This document shows positions 6,180 through 11,840 of a stretch of 11,840 bases of DNA, piece after piece. The stretch is from positions 1 through 11,840 of the forward strand of contig JAMOPC010000235.1 in assembly GCA_027064845.1 (NCBI GenBank). The letters run 5' to 3'. This stretch comes from Desulfurococcales archaeon (GTDB taxonomy: Archaea > Thermoproteota > Thermoprotei_A > Sulfolobales > Desulfurococcaceae). The translations under genes and the position numbers were made by a program. Under the pieces are notes generated by a model. It did not search any database and was not told the origin of the DNA. It worked only from the letters and a program-made list of their open reading frames with translations. Position 1 is the stretch's first letter. Each line of letters opens with the position of its first letter.

Positions 6180-6190
6180 GTATTTAATAA
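6180..6190 (+). promoter_or_regulatory. Possible TATA box of the PP-loop/ferredoxin gene
   Basis: GTATTTAATAA lies about 28 bases before the ATG at 6213. Initiation near 6208-6212 would give a leaderless or near-leaderless transcript. This conflicts somewhat with the GGAG site at 6203-6206, so a start further upstream (for example the 6100 element) is also possible. Confidence 0.35.
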
Positions 6191-6212
6191 CAAAATAGTT
6201 TTGGAGATAGTG

Positions 6213-8192
6213 ATGCGGAAAATATGGCCAAAAATAACAAGAATCTATTGGGACCCAGATTATAATTTGCCGGTGATCAAACCGGAACCAGGACAAGAAG
6301 ACTTATTCTACGTATTAAAACTAACTGAGCCAGGTGATGCTAGACCAGCTTTTACAGTAGATTATGTTAGGTTAAAAAGAGCAATCGAATACGAGTTCCT
6401 ATCAGATAGATTGTATAGAAGATTCTTTATGGACTACTTTTTGTTACTAAATAAAGTTCCCCACTGGGATCAAATGTGGGAAATTGTTTCCTCCGGAAAT
6501 GTTCTTGGACAATTATATTATGATCCATTTAGTGAGCGGTGGAGATTTAGGTTAAACTATACAGGAGCATACTTAGCTATTAATGAGGGATTAGTAGATA
6601 AAGTTATTGTGGATAAAAAGATCTTTAGAGGACAAGTATTAGACATTAGTAATTCATCATCGAGACAAGTAGTTCTTGTTAATGAAAACAATAATATCAA
6701 GGGAATAGGGGAAACTATAGGAGATAAGATAATAGTTACTAAGGTTTTTAAAGAAAAGAGAATGCCCATAGAAACTTCCTGGAAGAAATCAGGTTTACAA
6801 GATGCATTAAAACATAATGAATACGGTATATTATTCTACGAGGAGAAAGCCATAAGATTTCTCAAAAAACTATACAATAAGCATCCCTTACCTGTAGTAG
6901 TATCTTATTCGGGAGGAAAAGATAGTTTAACAGCATTAGACCTAACTATAAAAGCTCTTGGCGACGCACAAGTATTGTTCAACGATACTGGTATAGAGTT
7001 GCTTGAAACGATTAAAAATGTAGAATATGTTTCAAAACATTATGGGCTAAAACTAGTAAAGGCGTCTGCAGGAAACGCTTTTTGGAAAGCGGTATGGATC
7101 TTTGGTCCTCCAGGCAAAGATTATCGGTGGTGCTGTAAAGTCACAAAATTAGTACCGATAGCAATAACTACGAGAAGACAATGGCCCGATGGCGCACTCA
7201 ATATAGTCGGTCAAAGAGCATATGAATCCATGGATAGAGCCAGAAGCCCGAGCATATGGCGAAACCGCTGGGTCCCCCACCTACTGAGTGCTTCACCGAT
7301 ACAGGAATGGAATCAACTAACCGTATGGCTATACATATTCCATTATAATTTACCATATAATGTACTATACGAGAAAGGATTTGAAAGACTAGGCTGCTAT
7401 GTATGTCCTTCAAGCACTCTTGCTGAATTCAAAGAAATAGAAAAACACTATCCAGATGAATGGAATAAATGGCTAGAGGTATTAGAATATTGGAGAAAGA
7501 AACTAGAACAACCTAAAGAATGGATCAAATATGGTTTATGGAGATGGCATACACCAGCAGTTGCTAAGAAAAGATTGATAAAACATATACCGAATTACGT
7601 GCTTGACTGGCAAAAAGAGTACAAATTAAGATTGCTGAGCAGTAAAATCAACTTATCCCCTATCAAATATCATTACGAAGACAATAAACTAGTAGTAATG
7701 TTTAATAAAGAAGTGATAAACGATGAAGTACAACAACAATTTATTACAAATGTATTGATGTTAAAGAAAAAAATTCATAGAGTAAAAGAATCAGGCGAAA
7801 TCATAATAGAATCAGCTAAGACGAAAGTGCTGATCAACAATAATAAAGTAATCGTTGAACCCTATGATTCTCCCGAAAACTTAGAGGACTTGGCAGATAT
7901 ATTGAAAATAATTTATAGAATATATGGTTGTGCCAAATGTGGTAGCTGTGTATTATGGTGTCCTCAAAGAATAATTAAATTAACAAGTCACGGTCCTTTA
8001 CCGCGAAAGCCATGTAATGCCTGCAGAATATGCTTAGAAGTATGTCCAATTTCCGAAGTACTAGTAGAAAAAGTTGTATTACCACTAATCACAGATGATC
8101 CGGGTATATGGAAGAGACCGACACGTAGGCATGGCACAGAGATAATCGAGACATTTAGATTCATGGGAATAATAAGTGATTCCGAGGTATAA
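6213..8192 (+). CDS. PAPS/APS-reductase-like PP-loop protein with C-terminal 2x[4Fe-4S] ferredoxin domain
   Basis: A 659-residue cytoplasmic protein, probably a redox enzyme that binds a nucleotide in a PP-loop fold. The N-terminal part (about 1-200) has a PUA-like stretch near its end (IKGIGETIGDKIIV). The PP-loop SGGKDS is at 233-238. A CC pair (C307/C308, in RWCCKVTKL) and CYVC (395-398) together match the CC...CxxC iron-sulfur pattern of APS-type sulfonucleotide reductases. Two CxxCxxCxxxCP motifs follow near the C-terminus (573-583 and 601-611), giving a two-cluster ferredoxin domain. I see no ECGxxC catalytic tail motif of classical PAPS reductases, so the true substrate is open. The ATG at 6213 follows GGAG by six bases; an in-frame TTG at 6201 is less likely. 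It is divergent from ced and convergent with the helicase gene. Confidence 0.82.
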   Translation: MRKIWPKITRIYWDPDYNLPVIKPEPGQEDLFYVLKLTEPGDARPAFTVDYVRLKRAIEYEFLSDRLYRRFFMDYFLLLNKVPHWDQMWEIVSSGNVLGQLYYDPFSERWRFRLNYTGAYLAINEGLVDKVIVDKKIFRGQVLDISNSSSRQVVLVNENNNIKGIGETIGDKIIVTKVFKEKRMPIETSWKKSGLQDALKHNEYGILFYEEKAIRFLKKLYNKHPLPVVVSYSGGKDSLTALDLTIKALGDAQVLFNDTGIELLETIKNVEYVSKHYGLKLVKASAGNAFWKAVWIFGPPGKDYRWCCKVTKLVPIAITTRRQWPDGALNIVGQRAYESMDRARSPSIWRNRWVPHLLSASPIQEWNQLTVWLYIFHYNLPYNVLYEKGFERLGCYVCPSSTLAEFKEIEKHYPDEWNKWLEVLEYWRKKLEQPKEWIKYGLWRWHTPAVAKKRLIKHIPNYVLDWQKEYKLRLLSSKINLSPIKYHYEDNKLVVMFNKEVINDEVQQQFITNVLMLKKKIHRVKESGEIIIESAKTKVLINNNKVIVEPYDSPENLEDLADILKIIYRIYGCAKCGSCVLWCPQRIIKLTSHGPLPRKPCNACRICLEVCPISEVLVEKVVLPLITDDPGIWKRPTRRHGTEIIETFRFMGIISDSEV

Positions 8193-8203
8193 GCTCAACA
8201 TCA

Positions 8204-10999
8204 CTATTTCAAGAATTTCTTGATTCTCAAGTATTTCTTCTCGCTCTCAAGGATTTCCTTGAATAGATCGGCGCCGTTCATAACTTTGTTAATGATTCTA
8301 ATAGCTTCAGAAACACCTACTCCTCTAGAAGCTAACGCTATTAAAGCAAGTTCTCCGAACTGAGCATATAATATAGCTCTTCTCCTAAGATCCTCGAGTA
8401 TTCTACGCTCACGTGAATTAAGTCTTTTCTTCTCAATAAATTTCTGAATAGTTCTCTTTTCTTCTTCATTCAGCGATTTTATTGGTGCAAGGGTTTTAGC
8501 ACCACAAGATGGGCATTTGTCATAGCGTAATAGATCTTGGAGCTTCCCGACAATAGAATAACCACACTTTATACATACCAGGGTTATTTTCCTATTCATT
8601 ATTCTACTTACATACTTCTCCTTATCCATTAATTCTACGTCTTTAACAACTATTTCTCCACCTAGGTATCTTAGTAGTTCTGAAACTATGAAAGAATATT
8701 TATCAACTACTATGGTCTTTATTTTAATACTCCCTTTCTTGATCATTTCTGCCAATTTTTTAGCATGAATTAAATCGTAATCCTTGTATAGTACTTCGGC
8801 AAAAGCTTCTTTGCCAATAATAGTATCACTAAATGCTTCCAATATTCTACGATTAATTCTACTATTCTCAACATCTATAGCACCAAATCTTTGTGCTACT
8901 TGGAAAATCCTCCACAATAAAGTTCCTTGTTCTATAGATATTTTCTTAATGATTTCATATGAGAGATATTTTTCGAGATTAAGTAATGTATTCCTCAATA
9001 ACTCGGCTATTTCAAGTAATATATTATTGTATTGTGTAGTGATGATAACAGAGTAAGGACTTGAATAAACTTTTACTTTAACATACGGATAGTTCCATAA
9101 AATAATTGATTTAAACAAATCTCTCAATAACTTGTTAACTTTTGTCCCAACATATAAATTAACTATAATAGAACCATGTTGTGGCAACACATATATACAT
9201 GCCTCATTATCTGAGCACGCTTGTTCCTCGCGTAGCTTACTAATTATTTCTTTAACATCCTCGGTAAGAATGGGTAAATACTCTCTAAGTTCATTATTTT
9301 TCTTTATTCTCCTTATTATACTGCCCACTTCTCTAGCTACGTAGTAATCTACTGGGATATTTTCTCCTTCCCAATGTGGTATAATGATCTCCTGTCCCTT
9401 ATCATAGAGTTCAACATACAGTTTCCCTTCACTATTATCATAACTAATAACTTTCCACGGCTTACCCCCTAACACTATGACGTCATCTTCGCTAATGTTT
9501 AGTAAGACATATTCTTCGTTCAATACACCAACTTTTACATTATCCACTACATTTATAACATCTACATCACGAGTTGTTGGTATCATAGAGGTCCTATATA
9601 GGTACAACCTGGATCTTCTCGTAGGATATAGCCTATTCTCTCTTATCTTGATCAGTCTAGCATAAACTAAATAATCTAAAAGTTCTTCATACTCATCTAT
9701 TTCTAGCTCTGAGTACACGTTAAAATTACTCAATAAACTGTATAGTTCATATTTATTTATACCTGGTTTTATCGTAGCATATAATACAATACTATAGGCT
9801 AATACATCAAGGGGTTTGCATGGAATATTTTCTTTTTCTAACTGGTAACTCATCGCTCTACGTGTTAGTACCAATGATTCTATTACTTGGAAAAGATTTT
9901 TTTGAACAAGAACAGTACCTCGAGAAACCCCTGATAACTTATGACCACTACGACCAATTCTCTGTATTAATCTAGAGACTTGTCTAGGAGACATATATTG
10001 GATCACATAATCAATATGTCCAATATCTATACCCAGTTCCATGCTCGAAGTAGCTATTAATCCCTTAATTTGCCCTTGCTTAAACTGTTTCTCAACCCTT
10101 AATCTATGTTGTCTCGATAAACTACTATGATGAACACTTACAGGGATCTCGCTACCTAAGAGTTCTGATATCTTTTCTATTAGAAAACCAAGTCTTTCAC
10201 CAATAGATCTTGTATTTACAAATATGATCACACCGTCGTGTTTCTTCAATGATTGAAGAATATATTCTAGCCTTGCAGCAAGATCTATGTCATTAATTAT
10301 TTCAGAGATCTTTTTACAAGTATAAGATGAACATTTAGGTGTTTTAACATTAATTTCCATTTTTCTAGAGTATTCGTCTTTGATTACTTCAACATTATGC
10401 AAAGTCGTAGTACCTGATAATATCAGGGATGCTTCTAAGACGTTGCGAAGAGTTGCTGTTAAAGCTATTTTTATGAATTTATAACCAAATAGTTTCTCCA
10501 ACAGGTACAGGTTAGTGAATAACAGCATTCCACGTTTGCTTTCAAGTAATTCTCTGAATTCATCGATAATGATAAATCTAGTATTTTTCAAATAATTTGT
10601 CAGCTTTTCATTAAGAAGGATATAGTTAAAGGTTTCCGGGGTAGTTACTAGGATATGAGGAGGATTTTCTTCTATTTTCTTCCTACGCCTATATGGTGTA
10701 TCACCATGTCTTAGTTCTACGCGGAGATCAAAACACTCTGCTAAAGACTTTAATCGACGTTCAATATCCCTGTTTAGGGCTCTTAGTGGAGTAATATATA
10801 TAGCTGCTATCGGCTTATACTTCTTAGCAACAATTTTATACATTACAGGAAGTAGAGCAGCTTCAGTTTTCCCCGAACCAGTAGGTGCAATTATAATTAC
10901 GGATAAGTCCTCCTTAATTATTTTTTTAAATGCTTTTTTCTGTAAATCTGTAAACGACGTATAGCCTTGTTCCTCTAGACATTTCTGTATATTATTCAC
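8204..10999 (-). CDS. Lhr-like superfamily-2 helicase with C-terminal zinc ribbon
   Basis: An ATP-dependent nucleic-acid helicase of about 931 residues. From the GTG start: a Q-motif-like GYTSFTDLQKKAF precedes motif I APTGSGKTEAA (38-48). Then come TPETF (120-124), motif II DEFR (146-149), motif III TAT (181-183), motif IV VIIFVNTRS (257-265), HHSSLS (290-295), motif V SSMELGIDIG (318-327) and motif VI QRIGRSGH (346-353). The ESKRG after motif II and the SRLIQRIGRSGH block are typical of Lhr proteins. A winged-helix/Lhr-core region follows, then a zinc ribbon CIKC...CPSC (C809, C812, C829, C832) and a basic helical tail. Archaeal Lhr proteins act on DNA or RNA in repair or RNA metabolism. 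The ORF extends to ATG 11044, but those 15 hydrophobic residues are unlike a helicase and overlap the promoter, so GTG 10999 is preferred. Confidence 0.82.
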   Translation of the reverse strand: MNNIQKCLEEQGYTSFTDLQKKAFKKIIKEDLSVIIIAPTGSGKTEAALLPVMYKIVAKKYKPIAAIYITPLRALNRDIERRLKSLAECFDLRVELRHGDTPYRRRKKIEENPPHILVTTPETFNYILLNEKLTNYLKNTRFIIIDEFRELLESKRGMLLFTNLYLLEKLFGYKFIKIALTATLRNVLEASLILSGTTTLHNVEVIKDEYSRKMEINVKTPKCSSYTCKKISEIINDIDLAARLEYILQSLKKHDGVIIFVNTRSIGERLGFLIEKISELLGSEIPVSVHHSSLSRQHRLRVEKQFKQGQIKGLIATSSMELGIDIGHIDYVIQYMSPRQVSRLIQRIGRSGHKLSGVSRGTVLVQKNLFQVIESLVLTRRAMSYQLEKENIPCKPLDVLAYSIVLYATIKPGINKYELYSLLSNFNVYSELEIDEYEELLDYLVYARLIKIRENRLYPTRRSRLYLYRTSMIPTTRDVDVINVVDNVKVGVLNEEYVLLNISEDDVIVLGGKPWKVISYDNSEGKLYVELYDKGQEIIIPHWEGENIPVDYYVAREVGSIIRRIKKNNELREYLPILTEDVKEIISKLREEQACSDNEACIYVLPQHGSIIVNLYVGTKVNKLLRDLFKSIILWNYPYVKVKVYSSPYSVIITTQYNNILLEIAELLRNTLLNLEKYLSYEIIKKISIEQGTLLWRIFQVAQRFGAIDVENSRINRRILEAFSDTIIGKEAFAEVLYKDYDLIHAKKLAEMIKKGSIKIKTIVVDKYSFIVSELLRYLGGEIVVKDVELMDKEKYVSRIMNRKITLVCIKCGYSIVGKLQDLLRYDKCPSCGAKTLAPIKSLNEEEKRTIQKFIEKKRLNSRERRILEDLRRRAILYAQFGELALIALASRGVGVSEAIRIINKVMNGADLFKEILESEKKYLRIKKFLK

Positions 11000-11032
11000 A
11001 GGACACAACCCATAAAAACAGAAGATTAAACC

Positions 11033-11056
11033 CTTTAATAACATATTCTTAAATAG
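11033..11056. promoter_or_regulatory. Overlapping divergent TATA elements between the helicase and membrane-protein genes
   Basis: On the plus strand CTTTAATA (11034-11041) sits about 30 bases before the ATG at 11069, which would give a near-leaderless transcript. On the minus strand CTATTTAAG (11048-11056) or TTATTAAAG (11033-11041) would start transcription near 11027 or 11010, both downstream of ATG 11044. This supports a helicase start at GTG 10999 or TTG 11008. It is read from base pattern only. Confidence 0.35.
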
Positions 11057-11068
11057 TAGTGGAATAAG

Positions 11069-11840
11069 ATGACGACGATTAAAACAAGTATAGGAAAAAT
11101 CTTACTTGTCGTAGTTATGAACATTATAGTTATAAGTACATTAAAGAAGATGCTCATAAATGGACTAGGAGGAGCCTTTCTTGAATACTATATCATGCCT
11201 ATAGCTTTAGCCATTTACGCAATTATACTTTACTATATAGTTAATGTCTTGGCCCTATCAGTGCTTAACTCACTAATACTATTCACAGTATTATATACTG
11301 GATCAAGCATTACAATAAATCACTTATTAGCTTTTCTGCTAAGCTTAGGACTATTATTGTTCCTTACTAAAAAATACTCACCAAACCGCAAAGAAGAAAA
11401 AACAATAACAATTTTCAAACCAGTGAATAAAAGCCTATTTCTTGAAGTACATCTTTGGAGAAATTTGTCTTTATTTTATCTCATTGTATCGATTAATGCC
11501 ATGATCACATATTTATTACTAGGTAAAATAGGGTATATTATTTTCCTAAACAGCTTAGCAAGCATTATTTACATATTAATTAATATAATAATTGGCTCTC
11601 TCTTACTCATATATTATTTCTCAGATATAGGAATAATAGAGAAGAAACGATTATTTATTAAACCAATTATAGTTTATGCTGTATTATGCTATGCTGGTCC
11701 CTTATCGACAGTTCCAATACTTTACTCATTCCTCACAATAAATACTAGTCCTATAACCCTAAAAGAAATACATCAGTATTTTACTAATGATAAAATGAGA
11801 GGAATACACCTAGGATTAGCAGAGGCTGTCCTAGTACATG
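11069..11840 (+). CDS. Unrecognised multi-pass membrane protein, cut by window edge
   Basis: The frame is open from ATG 11069 to the last base (257 codons), so the gene continues outside. It begins MTTIKTSIGKILLVVV. Hydrophobic segments lie at about 8-24, 40-62, 64-80 and 84-97, then a basic loop with KKYSPNRKEEK (about 99-110), then more segments at about 132-151, 154-180 and 192-216. The last 35 or so residues turn polar (KEIHQYFTNDKMRGIHLG), as if a soluble domain were starting. It is isoleucine- and leucine-rich throughout. The tail GIHLGLAEAVLVH loosely recalls the strand leading into a P-loop of membrane-anchored ATPases, but no Walker motif is inside the window. It is divergent from the Lhr-like helicase gene, with no strong Shine-Dalgarno site. 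Family unknown. Confidence 0.6.
   Translation, partial: MTTIKTSIGKILLVVVMNIIVISTLKKMLINGLGGAFLEYYIMPIALAIYAIILYYIVNVLALSVLNSLILFTVLYTGSSITINHLLAFLLSLGLLLFLTKKYSPNRKEEKTITIFKPVNKSLFLEVHLWRNLSLFYLIVSINAMITYLLLGKIGYIIFLNSLASIIYILINIIIGSLLLIYYFSDIGIIEKKRLFIKPIIVYAVLCYAGPLSTVPILYSFLTINTSPITLKEIHQYFTNDKMRGIHLGLAEAVLVH

Noticed and set aside
6201..6212. TTG start four codons upstream for the PP-loop gene
   Set aside because: GGAG at 6203-6206 falls within it and is correctly spaced for the ATG at 6213.
11000..11044. Upstream ATG start for the helicase (15 extra hydrophobic residues)
   Set aside because: No Shine-Dalgarno site, overlap with the likely TATA elements, and residues unlike a helicase N-terminus; not excluded, only less likely.

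Overview
The window looks like chromosomal DNA from an AT-rich hyperthermophilic crenarchaeote. The evidence is an archaeal-type uL3/uL4 ribosomal cluster headed by a SPOUT methyltransferase, GGTGA-type Shine-Dalgarno sites, frequent GTG/TTG starts, TTTAAA-like TATA boxes, and a Ced-type DNA-import gene set, a system known from Crenarchaeota. A Desulfurococcales relative (Staphylothermus/Desulfurococcus/Thermosphaera type) is my best guess. That placement is inferred from gene content and base composition, not from a search.

Layout. (1) Positions 1-2408, minus strand, hold a translation cluster read right to left: a possible 36-residue basic protein, a SPOUT-class RNA methyltransferase, rpl3 (uL3) and the start of rpl4 (uL4), which runs off the left edge. 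(2) Positions 2546-6029, minus strand, hold four tightly packed genes: a small two-helix pilin-like protein (CedA1-like), a polytopic membrane protein with a large ectodomain (CedA-like), a 57-residue two-helix membrane protein starting at TTG (CedA2-like), and a HerA/VirB4-like ATPase (CedB-like). This is the arrangement expected of a crenarchaeal DNA-import (Ced) machine, related to the mating-pair channels of conjugation systems. A candidate C/D box guide RNA overlaps the stop codon of cedB. (3) Positions 6213-8192, plus strand, encode a PAPS/APS-reductase-like PP-loop protein with two C-terminal 4Fe-4S motifs. (4) Positions 8204-10999, minus strand, encode an Lhr-like superfamily-2 helicase with a C-terminal zinc ribbon, convergent with the PP-loop gene and only 11 bases from it. 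(5) From 11069 to the right edge, plus strand, an unrecognised multi-pass membrane protein gene begins and is cut by the window end.

How the genes work together. The four Ced-like genes overlap or nearly abut, each with its own Shine-Dalgarno site, and probably share one transcript from a TATA box near 6100. The ATPase would power DNA movement through a CedA/CedA2 membrane channel associated with a CedA1 pilus. The ribosomal cluster has its own promoter near 2453. No tRNA, rRNA, CRISPR array, insertion sequence or integrase was seen.
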